DNA of 24,573 bases, taken from Chara braunii (taxonomy: Eukaryota > Streptophyta > Charophyceae > Charales > Characeae). Positions 18,246-24,573 of this stretch are shown piece after piece. Every line of letters begins with the position of its first letter. The first letter of the stretch is position 1. The stretch lies in contig BFEA01000764.1 in the NCBI GenBank assembly GCA_003427395.1, positions 205,150 through 229,722 on the forward strand, written 5' to 3'. The notes beneath the pieces are model-generated. The model had not been told where the DNA came from. It ran no database searches and saw only the letters and a program-made list of their open reading frames with translations. Position numbers and translations under genes: made by a program.

Positions 18246-18474
18246 CACAATATTATTTTGTTGGGAAAACTGGGGCGCAGTCATAATTTCAGTTTGGAAA
18301 TGCGTTTCGGTCACGATATCGCAAAATTTAATGTTGCTCCGATTTGAAAGCGAGGACAATTGTGAATGTATACAACCTAGCTTTAGGGTCGGGTGGGGAT
18401 GTGCGGCGTTGTATTCGAGGGATGCCTGAAATCGTGACTGCGCCATAGTTACCGCTATTTGGTTGGACTGTCAT
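18246..18474. other. Unassigned spacer
   Basis: No supported gene. Open frames at 18100-18429 (+) and 18141-18446 (-) overlap the SINE-like region and resemble nothing known. Confidence 0.5.
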
Positions 18475-18571
18475 CTTCACCCGAATAGAACGCCCAGTCA
18501 TTACAGCTGTATTTGAGGCACCTTTCAGTCCACTTACGGCGATAACTACCGGGCGTTCTATTCGGGTGAAG
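18475..18571. mobile_element. 97-bp foldback element, copy 1 (MITE-like)
   Basis: A perfect 21-bp inverted repeat (CTTCACCCGAATAGAACGCC plus C at 18475-18495, and its complement at 18551-18571) encloses 55 bp. The stem continues imperfectly inward (AGTCATTAC against GATAACTACC). The centre, AGCTGTATTTGAGGCACCTT followed by TCAGTC, is clearly related to the centre of the second foldback at 19461-19575. A shared loop with different stems and no coding capacity fits a very small non-autonomous DNA element, but no target-site duplication is obvious. Confidence 0.75.
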
Positions 18572-18652
18572 AAAGTAGTAGCCTACAGATATACGGTTAG
18601 TATTTTACTACACGCTACGACAATACGATTAACTCAGAAGCTCACAAGAACA

Positions 18653-19000
18653 GGCATTTAGGTGAAATTGAACATTTTTTACTATTTTCACGAAATTGGT
18701 CTTCCAAAAAAAACACAGTATTTTTTAGCAGTTTTTTTGTGCCGATGACATCGGACCATTGATGGTCCGGCATCCCCAGGACGCCGGACCATCTGATCTA
18801 CCTCGATTTTTTTTTTCTTTTTTTTGGGCCCCTCGGATGTATTGTGACGGTACTTTACGTCGAGATAAATCAGAGATGGTCCAGTGTCCTGGGGCCATCA
18901 TTGGTCCAATGCCGTGGGCACAAAAACATGCAAAAAAACACAGTTTTTTTCTTGGATTCCCAATTTCGCGAAAATAGTAAAAAAAACATTTAAAAATGCC
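18653..19000. mobile_element. ~350-bp giant hairpin, MITE/foldback-like
   Basis: The left arm (about 18653-18806) is a near-complement of the right arm (about 18861-19000). Matching blocks are ACTATTTTCACGAAATTGG / CCAATTTCGCGAAAATAGT, AACACAGT / ACTGTGTT-type tracts, TTTTTGTGCC / GGGCACAAAAA, CCCCAGGAC / GTCCTGGGG and CATCTGATCTACCTCGA / CGAGATAAATCAGAGATG. The loop is ~54 bp and T-rich. ATGGTCC/GGACCAT recurs several times in both arms, like the sub-terminal binding motifs of some DNA transposons. The outer ends GGCATTT/AAATGCC may be the termini. No transposase is present. Family unknown. Confidence 0.75.
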
Positions 19001-19113
19001 AATTTTAACTACATGCCAGTTCAAGACCAAATGACTCAAATGAGTGATACTTGGTTTAACTTTGTGATTTCGCACTCAGTCTGATTTGTTATCATGATCC
19101 TTCGCCGTTCATG

Positions 19114-19194
19114 TCACCCAAAACCCATCCCATTTTGAGAGAAATTGAATGCAAGCTTACACAATCTCAACTAAAGGGGGTGGGTTTTGTGTGA
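19114..19194. repeat. 81-bp imperfect hairpin
   Basis: TCACCCAAAACCCA (19114-19127) pairs with TGGGTTTTGTGTGA (19181-19194) with one mismatch. The stem continues inward through TTTTGAGAGAAATTG against CAATCTCAACT, leaving a ~14-nt loop. The arms are ~33 nt. It could be a foldback remnant or a microRNA-precursor-like hairpin. There is no evidence of expression. Confidence 0.6.
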
Positions 19195-19460
19195 GAAAAA
19201 AGGGCCTCTCCCATCTCATGCAAGTCACACTCTCAAAAATGACGTCAAAGACCAACCGGAGCACCAAAAGGGAGCTTCTAGTTTCAGCGCCAAGCCGGAA
19301 ATCGGAGATGGAGGTCGACAATGATTCTCATAGCCAAACGTTAAGTCTCTCATACCAGTTCCCTAGTGCTTCTTCCCCTCTCCCTCAACCTCTACTCTCT
19401 CGTTCTCTACCTCTCTTTATAGCCTGACTGGGGATTCTTCTCTCTCCACCTCCTATAGCC
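19195..19460. other. Unassigned, pyrimidine-rich toward the end
   Basis: The 92-codon frame at 19149-19427 (+) shows no domain, has low-complexity Ser/Pro at its end and overlaps the hairpin. I do not support it as a gene. From 19370 the sequence is CT-rich. Confidence 0.4.
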
Positions 19461-19575
19461 GACAGTCTTCCCCCGATTACAACGTACGCCGGTCATTATA
19501 GCTGAATTTGGGGTATCTTTCAGTCTAAATTCCGCCATAATGACCGACGTACGTTGTATTCTGGGCAAGACTGTA
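19461..19575. mobile_element. ~115-bp foldback element, copy 2 (MITE-like)
   Basis: The left arm 19461-19499 (with CAACGTACGCCGGTCATTAT) is complementary, with about five mismatches, to the right arm 19537-19575 (ATAATGACCGACGTACGTTG and onward). The outermost part pairs CAGTCTTCCCCC with GGGCAAGACTG. The loop AGCTGAATTTGGGGTATCTT followed by TCAGTC matches the loop of copy 1 at 18495-18550 in the same orientation. So the two elements belong to one family with fast-changing, compensated stems and a conserved loop. Confidence 0.75.
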
Positions 19576-19766
19576 GGCCCTAGGCCGGTTCCCTTCTGTT
19601 ACAACTACATAGTCCATAGCCATGGCGGTCTTCTTCCTCTTCCTCCTCGAGCTCCACCGCTTCAACACAGAGCTCCACCACCTAACCCACCCTCCCCTCC
19701 CTCGGGGCAGACCACAGCATGACTTCCGGTTACATGTCTCTCCCTACGCATTGCACCAAACGATGT
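19576..19766. other. Unassigned spacer
   Basis: No supported gene. A 53-codon frame from ATG 19622 has a CCATGG context but no recognisable domain, and it runs into the minisatellite. The stretch is rich in CTTC and CCTCCC. Confidence 0.4.
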
Positions 19767-20080
19767 GTATAGTAACTTAGTAACTCACTATACACAGACG
19801 CAAAAAGGAGTAAATCATGTAATATAGTAAGTTAGTAACTCACTATAGTAAATAGTAACTTACTATAGTAAGTTAGTAACTCACTATAGTAAGTTAGTAA
19901 CTCACTCTCGTAAGCTAGTATCTTACTATAGTAAATAGCAACCTGTCTCTTATACACATCTAGATGTGTATAAGAGACAGCTCACTCTCGTAAGCTAGTA
20001 TCTTACTATAGTAAATAGCAACTTACTATAGTAAATAGTAACTTACTATAGTAAGTTAGTAACTCACTATAGTAAGTTTC
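19767..20080. repeat. AT-rich minisatellite, ~20-bp units
   Basis: Alternating units of the types TATAGTAAGTTAGTAACTCA and TATAGTAAATAGTAACTTAC fill most of the interval, with an interruption near 19797-19826. GTGTATAGT at its left end pairs with ACTATACAC at 19787-19795. The array is split by an adapter (19943-19980) and the 42 bp before it are repeated exactly after it, so the true unit number is unknown. A similar unit (ATAGTAAGTTAGTAAATTAC) reappears at 23727, suggesting that LINE-C inserted into this array. Confidence 0.85.
19943..19980. other. Nextera mate-pair junction adapter (artefact), copy 1
   Basis: CTGTCTCTTATACACATCT followed by its exact reverse complement: two Tn5 mosaic ends head-to-head, the circularisation junction of Nextera mate-pair libraries. 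The flanks 19901-19942 and 19981-20022 are identical over 42 bp. Not native sequence. Confidence 0.97.
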
Positions 20081-20440
20081 TCTGCTGGTCAGTGAGGGTA
20101 CACGTGAGAGGGCGCAGGAACTATTCAATCTTTGCCTGTCTCGGCGTCAGCGGCGTCCCCGCGCACTCAGAGGTGAAGAGGTTTTGATAGAAGTCATGTG
20201 CGATCTTTGTACATTCCACCGTTGAGGTGCACAGCGGGCCTTGGCGTTGATTAGGGTCCTCCAAGGCCTCTATCGTTGCTCGAGCCAATTTTGTTCTGGC
20301 CATTGAAAAAAACCTTGCGTCCATCGTGCCTTCCAGTTTGTGTCGGCACAGTTTCCCTCGAATCCTAGTACCCTGCAATCGGTACTTCATGTGTCCCAAG
20401 ATCCGGGACTCTAATGACTGGATGTCTTTGACCAATTCTG
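20081..20440 (-). pseudogene. LINE-C inverted 5' segment: ORF2 endonuclease-RT linker
   Basis: On the minus strand from about 20440: VKDIQSLESRILGHMKYR, LQGTRIRGKLCRHKLEG, ARFFSMARTKLARATIEAL, CTKIAHDFYQNLFTS and TPRQAKIE, a TAG at 20123-20121, then FLRPLTCTLTDQQR. It aligns throughout with the LINE-A linker (GTRIRGRLTKFQTEG, LFSIARARS, CTHIAKTFFKDLFTS, EIEDFLKPLEKTLTSHQ). Minus-strand codons before 20440 are only the antisense of the RT segment. The orientation is opposite to the rest of LINE-C. Confidence 0.88.
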
Positions 20441-21168
20441 CCGATTTAACAAAGGAAGAAGTGTGGACAGCGCTGCTGCTCATGGAGGAGGACAAGACCC
20501 CGGGCATCGACTGCCTGCCGAAAGAGTTCTGGGAAGCGATGTGGGGCACCATCTCCCAGGACTTGATGGACTACTACCGAACACTATGGGAAACAGGGCA
20601 AAGGGGTGAATTTGTAGGCCAGGGGGTGCTGACCCTGCTCTATAAAAAAGGAGAAAGCACCAACATTCGAAACTACTGACCCATTACCCTCCTTACAGTG
20701 GTCTACAAAATGGTGGCGAAGGCACTGGCCAATCGCCAGGAGAAGGTAATGTGTGATATTATCCATCCCGATCAGACCGGTTTTATGAAGGGCAGGAACA
20801 TTCAGGACAATATTCTCTTGGTCAATGAGATGATCAAACTGGCGAGACAATCCAGACACAACGCGGCGATTATCTTCATTGACTTTGAGAAAGCTTACGA
20901 TCATGTCGATTGGACCTTCCTGGACAAATGCCTAGAGAAACTAAACTTTGGACCTCACTTCAGGCGATGGGTGACAATTCTCCACAACAACGCCAGCACT
21001 CGGGTAATGGTCAATGGGAACCTTGCGCCCCCCATCGCCCTTCAGAGGTCTGTCCGGCAAGGCGATCCCATCGCGCCCTACTTGTTTGTGATTGTCATGG
21101 AAGCCCTGGCTGCGAACTTGCGCACCCACAAGGACATCAAAAGGATAAGTCACCTCTATTTCAAATGA
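20441..21168 (+). pseudogene. LINE-C ORF2: reverse transcriptase, N-terminal and palm part
   Basis: Begins DLTKEEVWTALLLMEEDKTP and continues with GIDCLPKEFW, GQGVLTLLYKKGE and TNIRNY. TGA 20677-20679 then stands where LINE-A and LINE-B both have Arg. In phase it resumes with PITLLTVVYKMVAKALAN, QTGFMKGRNIQDNILLVNE, AAIIFIDFEKAYDHVDW with the first catalytic Asp, and SVRQGDPIAPY. The frame ends at TGA just after KDIKRI through a one-base insertion near 21147. The FADD box follows in the next frame. The LAN-RQEKVMCDII stretch is slightly shorter than in LINE-A, suggesting a small deletion. Confidence 0.93.
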
Positions 21169-22090
21169 CGCAATCCCAGTATGCTCCTTGTTTGCCGACG
21201 ACCTGACCCTGATGGTGGATGCATCGCACGCCGCAATGATAGAGGTGCAACGAATAATGGAAAAGTTTTGCGTTCTCTCACACATGAGAATTAACTGGGG
21301 GAATAAAACCCTGGGGTGGTGGATCCACCACCAAGGGGTCAGACCCCCGGGACAACCGCGGGTTAAATGGGTACCAAGGGAGGCTCCCATCCGGGTTTTG
21401 GGGGTAACACTAACAGCGAATGGCAGACCTCTGGAAAACGATGAAGGATTGCTCAAGGCACTACTGCAGAAATTGCAACACTGGAAGGACAAGCACACGT
21501 TACTAATAGGACGCTCCCTGGTGATCAATAACGTAGTGCTTGCCTCCCTATGGTATAGATCGGCCATTTGGGCCATGGACAAACCTGCCCTCCGCTCCTT
21601 GCAACGTCAGATCGCAGCCTTTCTGTGGAGAGGGGATCATGAAAAACATAATGTAATCAGTAGGGTCGCATGGAAATCCATAACCCTCCCCAAAGCCAAA
21701 GGGGGCCTGGGCATAATTGACCCGACCACGCAATCTAAGGCCCTGGCTCTCCAATGGCTCATGCGACTCTTATTCTCCCCGGGCACCCCTTGGAAAGAGC
21801 TGGCGCTGGAACAGATCGCACGACTGGCTCCTGAGACAGCACCGGGGGTCAGTCCCCTCACATGGCTTGAAAATAGATGCTGGCCAATACCGAGGGGGCG
21901 GTCCAGGCAACGGGACCCCACTCCTCCAAAGGAACAGGCAACGGAGGACCTACGGAACGATCCTTTCTGGCAATCCCTTCTGAGGACATGGAGGAATCTC
22001 CCCCTGCCTGACAAAATCCGGCCAGACCGATGGGAGGAGGTCTTACGACAGCCCCTTTTTGATAACAGAAGCATCGTTGATACGAGGTGA
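21169..22090 (+). pseudogene. LINE-C ORF2: RT with FADD box, thumb and post-RT region
   Basis: After the frameshift the frame reads AIPVCSLFADDLTLMVDAS, with FADD at 21191-21202, both catalytic aspartates intact. Then come INWGNKTLGWWIHHQGVRPP, PIRVLGVTLTANGRP, WKDKHTLLIGRSLVINNVVL, KAKGGLGIIDPTTQSKALAL, ALEQIARLAPETAPGVSPLT and WEEVLRQPLFDNRS. All blocks match LINE-A in order. The frame ends at TGA 22088-22090. The next codons remain in phase, with a further TGA at 22127-22129, so two nonsense mutations separate it from the C-terminal part. Confidence 0.93.
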
Positions 22091-23491
22091 CAGACCCTCC
22101 ATTGTATGGACTCCCCCTGGCGCGTGTGAGTGAAAAGAGGCATACTCAAAATATGGGATATTTGGGACACAAACGCAAGAGATTGGATTGACCGGGATCT
22201 GCTCCGACAAAAATTGCGCCATAGCTGTAGGCTGGACTCCGCCTTCGACGACCTGATCGAACGGATTCCTCTGGATTGGTGGAAAATTCTCCGAAAAGGA
22301 CCCGTCTTGCGGGAATCCGACTGGGTGCAGATCCCGGACAGTCAGGGAGAGGTCGACAGCGTGGTATGCTGCCACGGTGGCCCAGTAGTGGTTGACATAT
22401 TTACTGTGGGCAAAGATAATACAGTCAATCGCACCACGCCGCAAGAAACAAGATTTTTCCAGCCAGAGGAACCGTCACGGATTAGAGTTTTTAACAAGGA
22501 AGAAAAATGGACAGTCTTTCTCCCCGGCACTCCGATCACTGAATTACCTTTGGACCCTATAGAGTGGACGTGGACCTCCTCCGCGGGAAGGGGTAAGACA
22601 TGTACCAGAAAACTGAACAGTATCACGGTCCACTCAACATACAGGCTTCTCCGTCCAACATCCACTCTGCGTGACCTAGTGGAGGCCAGATGGATGACGC
22701 AGTTGAATACAAGTAAGGAATCACTGCGAGGGGGTAAATGGTTCCGGCTCATCTCGACGCGACCAGCAAAATTTGCCTCCCTCCACTGGCAGATTGAGCA
22801 CCGCTGCCTTCCAACAAACGATTGGCTCATAGATAGGACCTCCATAGAACAAACTGGGCGGGCGCTCCCGTGGTGCAACCTCTGCCTGCATTCCTTCCCA
22901 ATCAGGAAACGGCCCGAAACCATCGAGCATGTCTTCATGCAATGCCCAGGTGCGGTCTTCCTCTGGCGCTGGTGGGATCGGGTCTGGGGCCAGTTGGAAG
23001 TAACAAAGCCCTGGCCATGGAGCTGGCAAGCACTGTTATTAGAAACATGGAGCATAGACCAGGTGGACAATTTCACACTGAATATGTTCACGCTGGGACG
23101 CAGGGCGATGTTATGGGCTCTGTGGAGACGACGATGCACTTACGAAATGGAAAGCGTAAGGTTGGAGGGACCCGAGTTCACTGAAGACATACAACAGCGC
23201 ATCCAAACAGAGATAACAGTGCACTGGGAGGAAACAAAAACACAGATCCAACACACATACACAAGACAAGAAGCAGAGCATAAACTACAGGATTTCTCTG
23301 AGAAATGGCTCGGGGGGAAAGAAGGGGGAAGGTTAGGAAGGGTGGAATGGAATACGGGGAGAGACCAAGATAACGGCAGGTGGGGGAAAGATCATCGACT
23401 GATTTTTCACGAATGGACTAAGGTGGACCCCTCGATCCCGATGAAGTCAGCGGAGAACTTCCCCGACCCTTTCCCCCCCCAAAGGAAATAG
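22091..23491 (+). pseudogene. LINE-C ORF2 C-terminal part with zf-RVT-type zinc finger
   Basis: After TGA 22127-22129 the frame is open for 453 codons from 22130. Residues 1-75 carry ILKIWDIWDTNARDW and PLDWWKILRKGP. Residues about 165-190 carry TPITELPLDPIEWTW. Next come RPAKFASLHWQIEHRCLPTN and the finger PWCNLC ... ETIEHVFMQCPG, a C-x2-C plus His/Cys arrangement, then LGRRAMLWALWRRRC and a charged tail ending at TAG 23489-23491. No RNase H follows. This is the most complete C-terminus in the window and served as reference for LINE-A and LINE-B. The 3' UTR is cut after 26 nt by an adapter. Confidence 0.92.
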
Positions 23492-23517
23492 CATAGTGGA
23501 CTTGCAGTGGTACGGGG

Positions 23518-23555
23518 CTGTCTCTTATACACATCTAGATGTGTATAAGAGACAG
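23518..23555. other. Nextera mate-pair junction adapter (artefact), copy 2
   Basis: Perfect 38-bp double mosaic end. It joins the LINE-C 3' end to GACTAATAGTGTGCC, so the native 3' flank of LINE-C is not known. Confidence 0.97.
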
Positions 23556-23562
23556 GACTAAT

Positions 23563-23688
23563 AGTGTGCCACAGCTACAGTTCTCGCCCCCCCCCAAAAA
23601 AAACAGCAATCATGACGATTCATAGGGCTCAGTACAGTTTCCAGACGCTTCCCAGCCAGACCAGATCCATGCATACAGTGTCTGCAAC
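23563..23688. repeat. 126-bp exact copy of 24123-24248, lodged between adapters
   Basis: The 126 bases are identical to 24123-24248, including the C9/A8 homopolymers. They lie between two adapters. This is best explained as the end of a circularised library fragment (about 23727-24248, 522 bp) placed before its own start, not as a genomic duplication. Confidence 0.95.
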
Positions 23689-23726
23689 CTGTCTCTTATA
23701 CACATCTAGATGTGTATAAGAGACAG
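23689..23726. other. Nextera mate-pair junction adapter (artefact), copy 3
   Basis: Perfect 38-bp double mosaic end between TGTCTGCAAC (the same as 24239-24248) and the minisatellite-like ATAGTAAGTTAGTAAATTAC. Confidence 0.97.
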
Positions 23727-24122
23727 ATAGTAAGTTAGTAAATTACTATACCGTCGGGTCCGACCCCGGGTACAGAAGTCAAAGAGTAAAAGTTTTCTCT
23801 GAAGTCGACCACAGCCATAGATCACAAAAAATCCAAAGGCTTGTAAAAAAAAAAAAAAAAAAAAAAAAAGTAAAAACAAAAAAGGGGGGCAAATACGTTG
23901 GAGTCACAGTGTCACACCCGACGTTAAGAGTAGGCAAAAATTAAATTAGCAGTTCCCGAAATGATGAAGCGAAACAGGGGATCCCCCTAAATCTGCCACC
24001 ACGGCAGGTACAGTGACTGGCTCAGTTTTAGACCCCCCCCCCCCTCTAAACTTGCACATTTCGAAACTCATACCATGACATCGGCACCACTTCGTCTTTT
24101 CTTGCATATATTTCAAACTAAA
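23727..24122. other. Unassigned flank with poly(A) and homopolymers
   Basis: Begins with a minisatellite-like unit, then has a run of 25 A at 23845-23869 and a C run of about 14 near 24031-24044. No gene is supported. The poly(A) could be a retroelement tail, but the sequence before it (about 95 bp) shows nothing I recognise. Confidence 0.5.
23845..23869 (+). repeat. Poly(A), 25 A
   Basis: An uninterrupted A run followed by GTAAAAACAAAAAAGGGGGG. Possible tail of a short retroelement or the displaced end of LINE-C. Adapters to the left prevent a decision. Confidence 0.7.
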
Positions 24123-24324
24123 AGTGTGCCACAGCTACAGTTCTCGCCCCCCCCCAAAAAAAACAGCAATCATGACGATTCATAGGGCTCAGTACAGTTT
24201 CCAGACGCTTCCCAGCCAGACCAGATCCATGCATACAGTGTCTGCAACAAGTTGTTGGTCATACATTTCACGAAATCCCAGCCATCCAAGGAGGCAACCA
24301 GAGGCAGGCCAGGGCGAGTCAACA

Positions 24325-24334
24325 CTATATAAAA
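24325..24334 (+). promoter_or_regulatory. TATA box of a possible RNA polymerase II promoter
   Basis: CTATATAAAA is a strong plant-like TATA box. A pyrimidine/purine-mixed CATTCATTCATTCTGCCC lies about 25-35 nt downstream, where initiation would be expected. A GA-rich stretch (24459-24484) then precedes ATG 24485 (AGAGATGGGTGG context). The candidate first codons give M-G-G-G-C before the adapter at 24502 cuts the sequence. This may be the start of the only host gene in the window. Confidence 0.45.
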
Positions 24335-24501
24335 TCTGCGTCTGCTCCAGGTCATTCATTCATTCTGCCCTTGCTTTTGTTCGAGTGCTGCTGCGAGACA
24401 GTGCGCTGGCACTGTGCACAGGAGGGAAACAGAGACTGTGAGGCTGCTATAGCTAGAGTGGAAGAGGGAGAGGGAGAGAGAGAGATGGGTGGTGGATGCA
24501 C

Positions 24502-24539
24502 CTGTCTCTTATACACATCTAGATGTGTATAAGAGACAG
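24502..24539. other. Nextera mate-pair junction adapter (artefact), copy 4
   Basis: Perfect 38-bp double mosaic end. On the minus strand its translation contains VSYTHLDVYKRQ, a string that recurs in automatic protein predictions made from adapter-contaminated assemblies. Confidence 0.97.
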
Positions 24540-24573
24540 ATCTAAGGCCCTGGCTCTCCAATGGCTCATGCGA
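24540..24573 (+). repeat. 34-bp exact copy of LINE-C 21733-21766
   Basis: The window's last 34 bases equal 21733-21766 in LINE-C. With the preceding adapter this is what the junction of a circularised fragment spanning about 21733-24501 (2.8 kb) would look like. Not a real second LINE copy. Confidence 0.93.

Larger units (their letters stand above)
20081..23517 (+). mobile_element. LINE-C: L1-like retrotransposon with 5' inversion (twin priming)
   Basis: Same family as LINE-A. The 3' part (about 20441-23517, + strand) runs from the start of RT to just after the ORF2 stop. The 5' part (about 20081-20440) is the immediately upstream linker region in reverse orientation. Only a few residues are missing between the two pieces compared with LINE-A. 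That is the hallmark of twin priming during LINE integration, and it implies the element was born truncated and inverted. The left flank is the TAGTAAGTT minisatellite. The right end is lost at an adapter. Confidence 0.88.

Noticed and set aside
18100-18446. Overlapping ~100-codon frames on both strands
   Set aside because: No domain, and they overlap the SINE-like A box; open by chance.
19149-19427. 92-codon plus-strand frame
   Set aside because: Overlaps a hairpin, with a low-complexity end and no similarity I recognise.
19622-19783. 53-codon frame with good start context
   Set aside because: No domain and it runs into the minisatellite; insufficient support.
19860-20060. T7 promoter-like ACTCACTATAG in the minisatellite
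   Set aside because: Only the 3' half of the phage promoter matches; the 5' half is absent and the motif is part of a repeated AT-rich unit.
19767-20080. CRISPR array
   Set aside because: Units are contiguous without unique spacers of constant length, and the context is eukaryotic.
19943-23726. The palindromes as natural transposon ends or recombination sites
   Set aside because: They match the Tn5 mosaic end pair used in library kits base for base and are identical in four unrelated places.

Overview
This window is nuclear DNA from a eukaryote, most likely of the green-plant lineage. The grounds are plant-style LINEs with an AP-type endonuclease, a Ty3/gypsy element with a chromodomain-like C-terminus, three tandem TTTAGGG units and a plant-like TATA box. 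A streptophyte alga or seedless plant would fit, but I cannot name the species. I found no intact host protein gene. Almost everything recognisable is decayed retrotransposon.

Layout. 1-1140 is a degenerate tandem array with a period near 0.45 kb. 1615-1636 is a poly(A) tract that abuts a Ty3/gypsy pol pseudogene (1638-3973, + strand). That pseudogene starts at the reverse-transcriptase active site and runs through RNase H, integrase and a chromodomain-like tail to a polypurine tract and a possible 3' LTR. About 4940-13340 (- strand) is LINE-A, a long two-ORF LINE with two tandem ~550-bp units upstream of ORF1. About 13360-18052 (+ strand) is LINE-B, a different LINE family that is 5'-truncated, has lost its RT catalytic box and ends in a 25-nt poly(A). 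About 18053-19580 holds a possible tRNA-derived SINE and four foldback (hairpin) elements. 19767-20080 is an AT-rich minisatellite. 20081-23517 (+ strand) is LINE-C, from the same family as LINE-A. Its first ~360 bp are inverted, the pattern expected from twin priming. 23518-24573 is short pieces separated by library adapter sequence, ending in a TATA-containing promoter-like stretch.

Assembly quality. Four perfect copies of the 38-bp Nextera mate-pair junction (two head-to-head Tn5 mosaic ends) lie at 19943-19980, 23518-23555, 23689-23726 and 24502-24539. Exact duplications beside them (42, 126 and 34 bp) show that mate-pair junction reads were built into the contig. Order and adjacency to the right of 23517 should not be trusted, and the minisatellite is also affected.

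How the genes work together. None is functional as it stands. Each LINE ORF2 would supply endonuclease and reverse transcriptase for target-primed insertion, and ORF1 would supply the RNA-binding partner. The gypsy pol would supply RT, RNase H and a chromatin-targeted integrase. All carry stops, frameshifts or deletions. I saw no new defence or metabolic system. The most unusual native structures are the two related ~100-bp foldbacks, the ~350-bp giant hairpin, the LINE 5' tandem units and the twin-primed LINE-C.
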